Below are positions 33,894-41,918 of a stretch of 64,000 nt of DNA, piece after piece. Position 1 is the first letter of the stretch; each line of letters opens with the position of its first letter. The notes under the pieces are model-generated. The model had not been told where the DNA came from, did no database searches, and saw only the letters and a list, made by a program, of their open reading frames with translations. Source of the DNA: Thermoplasmatales archaeon (GTDB lineage Archaea; Thermoplasmatota; Thermoplasmata; Thermoplasmatales; GCA-001856825); NCBI GenBank assembly GCA_026127935.1, contig JAJSLL010000003.1:46781-110780 (forward strand), read 5' to 3'. A program made the position numbers and the translations under genes.

Positions 33894-35282
33894 ATGAGAG
33901 TAGCTGTTATAGGACTCGACTGTGCAGCACCAGAATTAATATTTCATAAATTGAAGGACTACCTTCCCAATCTCTCGAAGATGACGGAAGCGGGCATTTC
34001 TGGAAAACTCAGAAGCTGCGATCCACCCATTACTGTCCCTGCGTGGATGGTAATGTCTACTGGAAGATCTCCGGGAGAACTTGGACTGTATGGATTTCGA
34101 TCCAGAGTTCCAAATTCGTACAATGACATCAAGATTCCAACTTCTCAAGACATAAAGTATGACACGGTCTGGGATATTCTTGGAAAGAGAAACAAGCGGA
34201 GCATTATCATAGCCGTTCCTCCATCCTATCCCCCCAAACCTGTCCCAGGGCTATTGGTAACGGATTTTCTCACTCCAGATACCAATAAGGAATTCACCTA
34301 TCCTCCGGGTCTCAAAAACGATATTCTCAGAGACTTCCCGGACTACAAGTTTGATGTCAAGTTTAGAAAACCTGAGAAAAAACAGATCCTGGATGAGATC
34401 TACAGGATGACCGACACTAGGTTCCGAATGGCTGAGAAGATGCTAAAGGAGAAGCAGTGGGATTTCTTCTTCATGGTTGAGATTGGCATAGATAGGATTC
34501 ATCATTCATTCTGGAGATACATTGACGAAGAGAGCCACCTGTACGAGAACGACCCTGAAATGAAGGAAAAATTCGTTTCTTACTTCAAAATGGTAGACTC
34601 TCACATAGGAGAGATGCTAGAACAGTTCGACGAAGATACTGTAGTCCTTATAGTATCTGACCACGGAGCAAAGGCGATGAAGGGTGCATTTGCATTTAAC
34701 CAATGGCTCATTAAGGAAGGATACCTAAAGCTCAATGGCCACATACCAAAACAAGGTGCTTCCCTTGATGAATTGAATATTGACTGGTCCCACTCAAAGG
34801 CCTGGGCATGGGGAGGCTATTATGCCAGAGTATTTCTGAACATAAAGGGAAGGGAGCCAGAGGGCATTATCGATGTGGGAGACGTGAAAAAAGAGTTGGA
34901 GATCCTGAAAGAGAAAATTAAGTCCATTAAGGGGCCAAACGGTGAAGAGTGGAAAACCAGGGTTTTCGAACCCGAGGAAGTGTATCCAGTAGTAAACGGA
35001 GATAGATCTGACTTGTTCGTCTACTTGGACGACTTGAGCTGGCGAACAGCTGGAACTGTCGGATACGACACCGATTATCTTCTCGAAAATGACACAGGAC
35101 CCGACGATGCGGTTCATGATTACGACGGAATTTATATCATGTACAGAAAGAACAAGAAGATTGGAAAGGTGATAGATTCCACAATATTCAGGATAGCACC
35201 TACAATACTGGAATTATATAGAGTCAGAAAGATGTATGGAATGCAAGGTAAGCCACTAGAAGGAGTTGATTATTTTGAGTGA
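33894..35282 (+). CDS. AlkP-superfamily phosphohydrolase/phosphomutase-like protein (COG3379-type)
   Basis: A 462-residue metal-dependent phospho- or sulfo-ester enzyme. The first metal-binding Asp is in VAVIGLDCAAPELI, the nucleophile Thr region is ITVPAWMVMSTGRSPGELGLYGF, and later metal ligands lie in GIDRIHHSFW and VLIVSDHGAKAMKGAF. There is no signal peptide, so it acts in the cytoplasm. It overlaps the APS kinase gene, which links it by context to sulfate activation or to removing the nucleotide product PAP; that is inference. A paralogue is encoded at 50.8-52.2 kb. The exact substrate is not known for this group. Confidence 0.8.
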   Translation: MRVAVIGLDCAAPELIFHKLKDYLPNLSKMTEAGISGKLRSCDPPITVPAWMVMSTGRSPGELGLYGFRSRVPNSYNDIKIPTSQDIKYDTVWDILGKRNKRSIIIAVPPSYPPKPVPGLLVTDFLTPDTNKEFTYPPGLKNDILRDFPDYKFDVKFRKPEKKQILDEIYRMTDTRFRMAEKMLKEKQWDFFFMVEIGIDRIHHSFWRYIDEESHLYENDPEMKEKFVSYFKMVDSHIGEMLEQFDEDTVVLIVSDHGAKAMKGAFAFNQWLIKEGYLKLNGHIPKQGASLDELNIDWSHSKAWAWGGYYARVFLNIKGREPEGIIDVGDVKKELEILKEKIKSIKGPNGEEWKTRVFEPEEVYPVVNGDRSDLFVYLDDLSWRTAGTVGYDTDYLLENDTGPDDAVHDYDGIYIMYRKNKKIGKVIDSTIFRIAPTILELYRVRKMYGMQGKPLEGVDYFE

Positions 35283-35820
35283 AAATGGATATGTACTATG
35301 GTTCACCGGACCCCCAGGCGCTGGAAAGACTACTCTAGCAGAAAGACTAAAGACCATTCTGAACAATAATGGAACAGGAGTGGAAATTCTAGATGGAGAT
35401 GAGATAAGGAAGGGCTTGTCCAAGGATCTCGGGTTCTCCAAGGAAGATAGAGAAAAACACAACGAAAGAGTGATGTTTGTTGCGAAACTGCTTTCAAGAA
35501 ACGGGATCGTCACTCTGGTGCCTTTGATCTCGCCATACAGAGCAGTGCGTGAGAAGGCCAGGAAGGAGATACCAAACTTCATTGAAATCTATATAAAATG
35601 TCCCCTTGATGTGCTGATAAAACGTGATCCGAAGGGTCTTTACAAGAGAGCCCTAGCTGGAGAAATCACTAATCTGACAGGACTCCAAGATACATACGAA
35701 GAACCTCTCTCACCAGAAATAGTCATAGACACCAATGCAAAGACAATAGAAGAGAGCGTTAACACAATACTGGGATTTCTGAGAGCCAGAGGAGAAAAAG
35801 TACCATCAGAAGTCAATTAG
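35275..35820 (+). CDS. cysC: Adenylylsulfate (APS) kinase
   Basis: Phosphorylates APS to PAPS, the sulfate donor. About 181 residues with Walker A GPPGAGKTTLAERL, DGDEIRKGLSKDLGFSKEDREKHNERV, the loop PLISPYRAVREKAR and the family end RDPKGLYKRALAGEITNLTGLQDTYEEP. All motifs of CysC are present. The start is taken as TTG 35275, ten bases after AAGGAG; the TTG at 35266 in the track is too close to that site. It overlaps the AlkP-like gene by 8 bases. No ATP sulfurylase or sulfotransferase lies in this window. Confidence 0.93.
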   Translation: MSENGYVLWFTGPPGAGKTTLAERLKTILNNNGTGVEILDGDEIRKGLSKDLGFSKEDREKHNERVMFVAKLLSRNGIVTLVPLISPYRAVREKARKEIPNFIEIYIKCPLDVLIKRDPKGLYKRALAGEITNLTGLQDTYEEPLSPEIVIDTNAKTIEESVNTILGFLRARGEKVPSEVN

Positions 35821-36056
35821 TTTGATTTACGAAATTCTTCTTTTGAACGAGTTGCAAATAATTCAGTAGCTCATTAGTTAGCGATACTAGAAATATCGTG
35901 TCATATCTGAAATCTGCTCCCGTGCCAAAAGTCATTGAAGCGATGCAACATCCGGTGAACAGATATCCCAAACTCAATGTTTCCAGGTAGTTCTCAGTCC
36001 CACGTCTGTAGTTTGATTCATTTCATACTCAATTCATTCTGGTAATATTTAGTGCT

Positions 36057-37049
36057 CTAAGCTTCTCTTCCAGAAGTTGCTTTAACAATCCTGTTCATTA
36101 TTGCTAAACCGATACCCTTCTCTTCGAACCCCTCTATGACTCCCATGGGATAGGGACTTTTGTCCAGCTTTCTAAAGGAAGGGAAGAGATTTCTCGCGAC
36201 TTCAAAAAGGTCATCCCTGGATCCAAGAACAATGGAGTCAGAATTTACTTTACGTGCCATTTCAGAACTTCCTATGAATAAGACATTACCTTTTTTGCAG
36301 GCCTCAAGTATCTTTTCCTCCGTCCTTGCAAGAACTAGTTCCTTTTCTGGAGCATAGTGCCTGTACTTCATACCTGGTGAGATAGGAACTCCAGAAGTTT
36401 GCCCAGAGAACTTCACTTTGACTCCAAATATTCTTTTCAAATCTTCCGCTGAAAATGCCCCAGGTCTCAACATTATGATCTCTTCTCCCTTGAACATGAT
36501 TACGGTGGACTCCACTCCGAAATATGATGGACCGCCATCGAGTATCAGATCCACCTTATCGCCTAGATCTTCAATGACTTCTTGAGCATACACGGGGCTT
36601 GGGCTCCCTGATTTATTGGCACTGGGCGCTGCAATTGGAACACCGCTCTTTCTGATAAGTTCCAATGGTATTCTGTGAGCAGGCATCCTAATTGCGACTG
36701 TATTTAGACCTGCTGTTGGCACCTCGCCTATGTTCTTTTTTTTCAAGACTACCGTAAGTGGTCCGGGCCAAATTCTCTCAAAAACTTCCTTGGTGTTCTC
36801 TGGCAGACCACACGTTACATTTTCAATTTGTTCGAAATCACTGACGTGGACGATGATTGGGTTGTCCTGCTGCCTTCCTTTGGCCACGAATATTTCCTTG
36901 CAGGCTTGATCATCCAGCGCATTTGCACCCAGGCCATACACTGTTTCAGTTGGAAAAGCAACAGTTCCCCCTCTCTTGATAATCCTTGCCGCTTTTGCGA
37001 TAATTTCAGCGTCAGGAGCCACTGGATCCAACTTGCAGACATTGTCCAT
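36057..37049 (-). CDS. sua5: Threonylcarbamoyl-AMP synthase, Sua5 type
   Basis: Makes the threonylcarbamoyl-AMP used for the t6A37 modification of ANN-decoding tRNAs. The 330-residue protein has a YrdC domain (about 1-205; GGTVAFPTETVYGLGANALDD, KGRQQDNPIIVHV, IAAPSANKSGSPSP, ESTVIMF) and the C-terminal Sua5 domain (PISPGMKYRHYAPEKEL linker, then an alpha/beta domain). Both are full length. It is an isolated gene, with a gap of about 230 bases downstream in which I see only a weak hairpin (CGATA-N7-TATCG). Confidence 0.95.
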   Translation of the reverse strand: MDNVCKLDPVAPDAEIIAKAARIIKRGGTVAFPTETVYGLGANALDDQACKEIFVAKGRQQDNPIIVHVSDFEQIENVTCGLPENTKEVFERIWPGPLTVVLKKKNIGEVPTAGLNTVAIRMPAHRIPLELIRKSGVPIAAPSANKSGSPSPVYAQEVIEDLGDKVDLILDGGPSYFGVESTVIMFKGEEIIMLRPGAFSAEDLKRIFGVKVKFSGQTSGVPISPGMKYRHYAPEKELVLARTEEKILEACKKGNVLFIGSSEMARKVNSDSIVLGSRDDLFEVARNLFPSFRKLDKSPYPMGVIEGFEEKGIGLAIMNRIVKATSGREA

Positions 37050-37085
37050 TAAACTGGTATAACCCCTGATAGTATAAGAGCAGAA

Positions 37086-38645
37086 CTAAAAGTGATCTCC
37101 TCTCTTGATGAATAGTCTAAGGAATAGATAGGATACCATGGTGTCTAGGATTATGGTTAAAGTATACCCTTTGAAATAGTATGAAATATTGGAACTTGTG
37201 ATATATTTCGCAGCTGCAAAAAGGAGAGCATTGAGTATAATTATGGGAAGACCAATTGTGAACGTCTTGAGGAATATCCATCTTCCTCCTATCCCCTCCT
37301 GTGAAAGAGAGTAAACTTCGTTTGGAATTGCTTTCACCAGGTAAGTTCCACCGGCAAAAAGCACCGCAATGAGCATGATGGCGAAGAACGGATAGTTCAG
37401 GAGGAGATACGGAACAAGATTCCTTTTCGCGAATCCTATTATCGCTATCAGAACTCCATAGTAGATAATCCCAATGCTGAAAATGCTGAACAATTTTGAA
37501 TAGAAGAATTGGCGTCTCGTTATAGGAAGTGCGGACAGATGCCACGCAGATTTTCCTTCAAGCCCGATCAACAATATGAAATCTATGAGGAATATGGAAG
37601 AGATGTATGGTATGTAGAAGCGTGATTGGAGAGAACTTGTGGAAGTTGAAAGTATTTCGGGGACTATTGGAATAATGAAAGTGATAGGTATAGCCATTAT
37701 CATTATCGCACCCCTCTTTCTCAACATAATCTTGAAATCCTTGTCAACGAGGGACCTTATGGGACTCTTCATTTTTAGTCCAAGTCCCTTCCTTCCCTGC
37801 GCGCCAATATCAACAAAAGTCTCCGTCCTTTCGGAAAAGCTTCTCTTTTGAATATGCAGATAAGCGGGATAAACGATTGAAATTGCGAAGCCAAATGCAG
37901 CAAATGGATAAATGGATAAACTTGAAATGTACTGCGAAGTTACTGGTATGAAATAATAGAGGTACTGCGGTATCCGAATGAAGCCCTGAAAAGATGGATT
38001 GGTTACGACTTCTATTGCCATTATAAAAACGACGAATATTACGACCTGAAATAGCTGTCCAAGATACAGTCTCTTTGTCTTCCTGTTTGTGTTTGTCTTC
38101 ACGAATGAAACTCCCAGCAAGAGTGAAACCAATCTTGCGAGGTAAAAAAACAAGACAGTAAACATTGAGAAGACAACTAGCGGAAGTGGATTTTTCAGCC
38201 CAATAGAGATAATGACACCTGCAGGTATAGTCACGAATGGTAGGTAGAATTCGTTGTATAGAAAGAGCGACAAAGGTATTACCCTCCTCTCTACCTTTAA
38301 AGGTAACTGGGACAGTGGCGTAAGCAGTTTCATGTCCCATATCCCTCTGTAAAACTGGGTATCGCTCATTATTGCTAGAATCAACAGGAGCATGAATAAT
38401 ATGAAGCTATCTCCAGAAATAACATTCTTTGAGTTCAATGTTTCCGCACCGAATATCACCGACACCGTTCCGTAGATTACGGTGTTGAGATATAGCGAAG
38501 ATCTTGTGTTCGTTGCCAGATACCGCTTGGCTGTCTCAATCGATCCTCTGTCCTTCTTCTGGAATCTTGGAGTATTTTTCAGGTATTGGTACTTCAATTC
38601 TGTGTTCAGGACTTTTGCAAGGAACAAGTCATTTCGCAGAGTCAT
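37086..38645 (-). CDS. Large polytopic membrane protein of unknown function (ABC-2-permease-like)
   Basis: Unrecognised. About 519 residues with roughly 12 hydrophobic helices, a cytoplasmic N-terminal segment of about 45 polar residues and a central polar loop (ERTETFVDIGAQGRKGLGLKMKSPIRSLVDKDFKIMLRKRGA). The repeated pattern of a polar segment ending in RSLVDKDFKIMLR followed by helices recalls two-module ABC-2 export permeases, but no ATPase gene is adjacent, so this is a guess. ATG 38645 is preferred over TTG 38648. It overlaps the nitrilase-like gene by 17 bases, so the two are co-transcribed. Confidence 0.65.
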   Translation of the reverse strand: MTLRNDLFLAKVLNTELKYQYLKNTPRFQKKDRGSIETAKRYLATNTRSSLYLNTVIYGTVSVIFGAETLNSKNVISGDSFILFMLLLILAIMSDTQFYRGIWDMKLLTPLSQLPLKVERRVIPLSLFLYNEFYLPFVTIPAGVIISIGLKNPLPLVVFSMFTVLFFYLARLVSLLLGVSFVKTNTNRKTKRLYLGQLFQVVIFVVFIMAIEVVTNPSFQGFIRIPQYLYYFIPVTSQYISSLSIYPFAAFGFAISIVYPAYLHIQKRSFSERTETFVDIGAQGRKGLGLKMKSPIRSLVDKDFKIMLRKRGAIMIMAIPITFIIPIVPEILSTSTSSLQSRFYIPYISSIFLIDFILLIGLEGKSAWHLSALPITRRQFFYSKLFSIFSIGIIYYGVLIAIIGFAKRNLVPYLLLNYPFFAIMLIAVLFAGGTYLVKAIPNEVYSLSQEGIGGRWIFLKTFTIGLPIIILNALLFAAAKYITSSNISYYFKGYTLTIILDTMVSYLFLRLFIKRGDHF

Positions 38646-39378
38646 CAAGAACCTCGCTCAGTACCCTTCTTTTCGTTCTGCTGGTCTCCAGGATGGATGA
38701 CTCTATGTTAGCACTACCAGAATATTCTACGTACTTTTCAAACTCTAGCACCTGCTTCCCATCAGAATCTATTATCCTGCTTCCTCCCCAGAAGACTTGA
38801 TTACGTTGAAGTCCCGCACTATTTACATATACAACATATGCCTGGTAACCTATTGCTCTAGCTGGGAATACTTGCTCGAACAGCCGATATGAGGTGAAGG
38901 GGGAAGCAGAAATATTTATCAGTACGTCCACACCCTTTTCGATCGAATCGTCAAAGAACAGATCATAACATATCTCTATTCCCAACTTGAATCCTTTAAA
39001 ATTCAGTGTTAGAGGGCTATCTCCCCTTTTGAAATACCTCATTTCTTCAAACGGACCGAAATTCGGTAGATGTCTCTTCTTGTACACTTCTACTGATTTC
39101 TCTGTGACCGCAACCGCTGAATTATAGAGAAATTTGTCCCTGTATGGTGCGCCGAAAATTACCATTCTATCCCCGACACCTTCCTGTATCTGTCGAACGA
39201 AATCGTCCCTCAGTGAAAACAGGCTGACGTTATCCCTCACCATATAGCCGGAATAGAACATCTCGGGAAATATCGCCAGGTCGAAGTCTTCATTTAAAGT
39301 TGCGCGTATAAGTTTCTCATTAGCCAATACCCCCTTTACCGGATTGAGCTGCTTGAGAAGGACGTTCAAAGATGACAT
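38629..39378 (-). CDS. Carbon-nitrogen hydrolase (nitrilase superfamily)
   Basis: A 249-residue amidase-fold enzyme. The catalytic triad is visible: Glu in LAIFPEMFYSGY, Lys in EVYKKRHLPNFGPFEE and Cys in GIEICYDLFF. The residue pattern after the Lys (NFGPFEEMRYFKRGD) is typical of the amidase and NAD-synthetase-amidase-like branches. It hydrolyses a non-peptide C-N bond; the substrate cannot be assigned. ATG start with an AAATAAATATC box about 30 bp upstream. First gene of a pair with the membrane protein, so export or uptake of its substrate is possible. Confidence 0.86.
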   Translation of the reverse strand: MSSLNVLLKQLNPVKGVLANEKLIRATLNEDFDLAIFPEMFYSGYMVRDNVSLFSLRDDFVRQIQEGVGDRMVIFGAPYRDKFLYNSAVAVTEKSVEVYKKRHLPNFGPFEEMRYFKRGDSPLTLNFKGFKLGIEICYDLFFDDSIEKGVDVLINISASPFTSYRLFEQVFPARAIGYQAYVVYVNSAGLQRNQVFWGGSRIIDSDGKQVLEFEKYVEYSGSANIESSILETSRTKRRVLSEVLDDSAK

Positions 39379-39477
39379 CAGGATGTGTAATGTTAATTCT
39401 CGATATTTATTTTCCTTTAGGGGAAGAAAATCTGTGGCAAAACAACTTCAAAATGTTAGGAAAAATAAAAAATAGAA

Positions 39478-40254
39478 TTATAGAAGTCTTGAAACTTCTG
39501 TTTCAAGCGGATCTACTTCAATGTCCACGCTTAATACCTGTTCGTGTTCGCTGAGTACCTCATCGATCGTATCTTCTATGATCTTGCTGAAGGAATCGCT
39601 GTATTTGCCGTAAAGTGTTTCGTACAGTTTCAATTGGCTTTCTATGGTTGCTTCAATGTCTTCCTTTATCCTTGCGTTTATCTCTCTGAGTGATTCGAAT
39701 TCGTTGTTGTCGTAAACTTCCATGCTGTCCGTCTCTTTCCTGAGCTGCACAAGAGTTCTATCGGCGACTTCTTTCCTGTTGTCTTCGAACTCGAAAGGTC
39801 TCACTGCAAATATTTTGAATGGTACTTTTTCCCCTTTCATCAATTTAACCATCTCAACAGTTCCTCCTGATCCCGTTCCTCCACCCAGTGCCGTTACTAC
39901 GAGCACCAGATCTGCACGTTTCAGTAGCTGTATATCGATCAGTTTGGAGTCTTCTCTGAAAGCTTTCTTTGCAACTTCGACATGTCCACCAGAGTCCCCG
40001 TTGCCGAGAATATATTCCCTTCCGATGTTCACCGTGGTGACATCGCTTCGTTTGGCATTCGAAAGGGCATCTGTGTTGAGGCAGTACTGATCGACTTCTC
40101 TTCTCTTCTTGTTGAGTTCCGACACAATATTGCAACCTCCGCCGCCTATACCAACGCACACTATGGTAGGTTCCAGAATTTTTCTTTCTTTCTTTAGACC
40201 TTTAGTCAGTTTGTACAATATTTGAGTACTTATGTCATCTATCACTTTTTTCAC
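39478..40254 (-). CDS. Compact FtsZ-like GTPase lacking the C-terminal activation domain
   Basis: A 258-residue tubulin-superfamily protein. The GTP site is intact: VCVGIGGGGCNIVSEL (loop T1), QYCLNTDALSNAK, VVTALGGGTGSGGTVEMVK (tubulin signature, loop T4). After the nucleotide domain, about residue 190, it has only helices (EFESLREINARIKEDIEATIESQLKLYETLYGKY) and a short tail. The T7 loop that completes the neighbour's GTP site in FtsZ (NLDFND in the canonical FtsZ at 45 kb) is missing. It may therefore bind GTP without forming ordinary filaments. It overlaps the RHH gene upstream by 20 bases. GTG 40245, after GGGGTGA, is an alternative start. Confidence 0.87.
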   Translation of the reverse strand: MKKVIDDISTQILYKLTKGLKKERKILEPTIVCVGIGGGGCNIVSELNKKRREVDQYCLNTDALSNAKRSDVTTVNIGREYILGNGDSGGHVEVAKKAFREDSKLIDIQLLKRADLVLVVTALGGGTGSGGTVEMVKLMKGEKVPFKIFAVRPFEFEDNRKEVADRTLVQLRKETDSMEVYDNNEFESLREINARIKEDIEATIESQLKLYETLYGKYSDSFSKIIEDTIDEVLSEHEQVLSVDIEVDPLETEVSRLL

Positions 40255-40657
40255 CCCTCTGTTTTTCCTCGCCCCTCTCTTCGAAAGGAAGATCCTCGAA
40301 ATTCAAAAGGTTCCTATCGTCAAGATAGCCCCTGACGAGCTTGTTGAGCCACATCGGCAGGAAGTGTTCTTCATTGACTTTCCGTATTATAAACTCTATT
40401 GCATCATATCTGTCCTTGAAGAGACCCTTCGACACCATCTGATCCAAAGTGTTTAGAGTTGCTTTCGAAAGTTTTACTTCACTGTCTTCCACCGAGGGTT
40501 GTCGTGTCTGAGGGTGCTGTATGTACTCATAGACGGCCGCCCTTATCAGTTCCGATTTTGACTTATACTTGAGCGAAGTGCTAAGAAAGTCGTTTATTTC
40601 GTCATCTTCCTGCGGTGTAAGACGAAGTGCTATTCTCCTGGTACTATTAGAATCCAC
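40235..40657 (-). CDS. Tandem ribbon-helix-helix regulator (Cdr-like)
   Basis: About 140 residues. An N-terminal RHH unit (TRRIALRLTPQEDDEINDFLSTSLKYKSKSELIRAAVYEYI) is followed by a second RHH-like unit (EVKLSKATLNTLDQMVSKGLFKDRYDAIEFIIRKV). The track's start at 40762 adds a low-complexity stretch; GTG 40657, shortly after a CTTTATAGAG box on the minus strand, is more likely. It is the first gene of an operon with the FtsZ-like gene. In haloarchaea the RHH protein CdrS is likewise encoded just before ftsZ2 and controls division genes, so a similar role is inferred here. Likely operators lie in the divergent intergenic region. Confidence 0.8.
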   Translation of the reverse strand: MDSNSTRRIALRLTPQEDDEINDFLSTSLKYKSKSELIRAAVYEYIQHPQTRQPSVEDSEVKLSKATLNTLDQMVSKGLFKDRYDAIEFIIRKVNEEHFLPMWLNKLVRGYLDDRNLLNFEDLPFEERGEEKQRGEKSDR

Positions 40658-40830
40658 TTGGAACCAATCCTCTCTATAAAGACATAAATGTATCTGTATA
40701 TAAATATTTCTAATCAAGGCACACAAATAATTTAGTAGTTTCCTAAAATAATAATAAATCAAAAATAATGTAAATTAGCTGTAGTACGCCTTATTTGCGT
40801 TAATATGCCAATTTTCAAATTACCTATTTG

Positions 40831-40933
40831 TTTGACAAGTTCTTTCGCAGTTGTCATACAATGTAATTACATTGAATGACGCTGTTTGCCATTTGTCAAA
40901 TATTGTCATTCATTTGGCTAAAAGTTGTCAAAT
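40831..40933. promoter_or_regulatory. Cluster of five helically spaced TTGTCA motifs
   Basis: TTGTCA starts at 40851, 40893, 40903 and 40925, and TTGACAA (its complement) lies at 40831-40837. Spacings of 42, 10 and 22 bases are close to whole turns of the helix. The 11-base ATTTGTCAAAT at 40891-40901, whose arms are complementary, is repeated at the ftsZ promoter. The array lies between the RHH gene promoter and the aIF2-beta TATA box. Confidence 0.55.
40853..40880. promoter_or_regulatory. 28-bp near-perfect palindrome upstream of aIF2-beta
   Basis: GTCATACAATGTAATTACATTGAATGAC is symmetric at 13 of 14 pairs, with a perfect 16-bp core CAATGTAATTACATTG. It is embedded in the TTGTCA cluster and its ends are GTCA/TGAC, so it may be a composite site for a dimer or tetramer of an RHH protein. 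Confidence 0.6.
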
Positions 40934-40971
40934 TTTGTAAAAATTATTTAATCAGATTCCTATTTCACTCC

Positions 40972-41589
40972 GTGGATGAACAGAATTATACGGACCTTCT
41001 GAAGAAGGTAAAATCTTCTGTGCAGAAGAGAGAAGAAATGAAGAGATTTCAAATTCCTAAACCTGAAACAATCACAGAAGGAAAGCTCACAATAATAAAA
41101 AACTTCAGAGACATAGTTGGCGTCATAAATAGGGACGAGTCACATATTTACAAGTATCTCATCAAACAGTTTGGACTTTCTGGAGATGTTGCGGACGGTA
41201 GACTGATATTCAAGGGAAAGCCGCCAGAAGGCAGTATTGAAAAAGCGTTCCAGGAGTACCTTAGAATCTACGTCCAATGTTATGAGTGCGGAAATTTCGA
41301 CACAGAAATGATCAGGGAGAACAGGAATGAACTGATAAGGTGTAAGGCCTGCGGGGCTGAGAGACCGCTCTTTGCACATAAAGAGATCAAGTATTCAGAA
41401 GGAAAGATAGAGGAAGGCAAGACATACGATCTCGAGATCACTGACCTCAACAGGGACGGAGATGGAATTTCGATAAAAGGAGACACAACGGTCATAATCC
41501 CGGGAGCAAAGAAAGGGCAGAAAGTGACTGTCAGGATCGATAGGATCAGAAAGAATTATGCGCTTGGCATTTTGGTGAAGAAGGCTTGA
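40972..41589 (+). CDS. Translation initiation factor aIF2 beta subunit with C-terminal TRAM domain
   Basis: Part of the aIF2 complex that brings initiator tRNA to the ribosome. About 205 residues: a short N-terminal helix, the core domain (GKLTIIKNFRDIVGVINRDESHIYKYLIKQFG), a zinc ribbon with CYECG and CKACG, and a C-terminal TRAM domain (EEGKTYDLEITDLNRDGDGISIKGDTTVIIPGAKKGQKVTVRI). TRAM addition occurs in some euryarchaea. The track starts far upstream at 40876 in non-coding sequence; GTG 40972 with a TTATTTAA box 24 bp before is the likely start. Heads an operon with the PIN protein and ribK. Confidence 0.93.
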   Translation: MDEQNYTDLLKKVKSSVQKREEMKRFQIPKPETITEGKLTIIKNFRDIVGVINRDESHIYKYLIKQFGLSGDVADGRLIFKGKPPEGSIEKAFQEYLRIYVQCYECGNFDTEMIRENRNELIRCKACGAERPLFAHKEIKYSEGKIEEGKTYDLEITDLNRDGDGISIKGDTTVIIPGAKKGQKVTVRIDRIRKNYALGILVKKA

Positions 41590-41918
41590 TCATACTGGAT
41601 ACCAATGCACTGATATATTCAGTCAAGCAGGGGGTAAATCTAGAAAATTTCATAGACGAAGAAATTGCAGTACCTACCTCCGCGTTAAGAGAACTGAAAA
41701 GTTTGTCAAGGACCGATAATGATGCCAGGTTGGCACTTAAGGTGGCAGAGAGATATAAGGTACTTGAGGTTGCATCCCAAGGAGACGATGGCATTATTGA
41801 GGCAGCAACGAGATACAAAGGAAAAGTTGTTACAAACGACCGGGTATTGCAGCAGCAACTAAAGGAGAAAGGCATTCGGGTGACGTCTGTTACAGGAAAA
41901 ATGGTGAGGAGACTTTGA
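41586..41918 (+). CDS. PIN-domain nuclease-like protein (Fcf1/COG1412-type)
   Basis: A 110-residue PIN domain with the acidic metal site complete: Asp in LDTNALIY, Glu in ALRELKSL, Asp pair in GDDGIIEAA and Asp in VTNDRVLQQQL. Archaeal proteins of this size next to aIF2-beta resemble Fcf1, which cuts pre-rRNA in eukaryotes, so ribosome biogenesis is more likely than a toxin role; no antitoxin gene is present. TTG start overlapping the aIF2-beta stop (TTGA), and TTGA overlap with ribK. Confidence 0.82.
   Translation: MIILDTNALIYSVKQGVNLENFIDEEIAVPTSALRELKSLSRTDNDARLALKVAERYKVLEVASQGDDGIIEAATRYKGKVVTNDRVLQQQLKEKGIRVTSVTGKMVRRL

Noticed and set aside
40658-40762. N-terminal extension of the tandem RHH protein in the ORF track
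   Set aside because: Low-complexity Tyr/Leu/Ile-rich translation of promoter DNA that includes the likely TATA box.
40876-40971. N-terminal extension of aIF2-beta in the ORF track
   Set aside because: Translates the A/T-rich regulatory region; family proteins begin at the GTG at 40972, which has a TATA box at the right distance.
41586-41918. PIN protein as a VapC toxin
   Set aside because: No antitoxin gene; it lies in an aIF2-beta/ribK operon, which fits Fcf1-like rRNA processing better.
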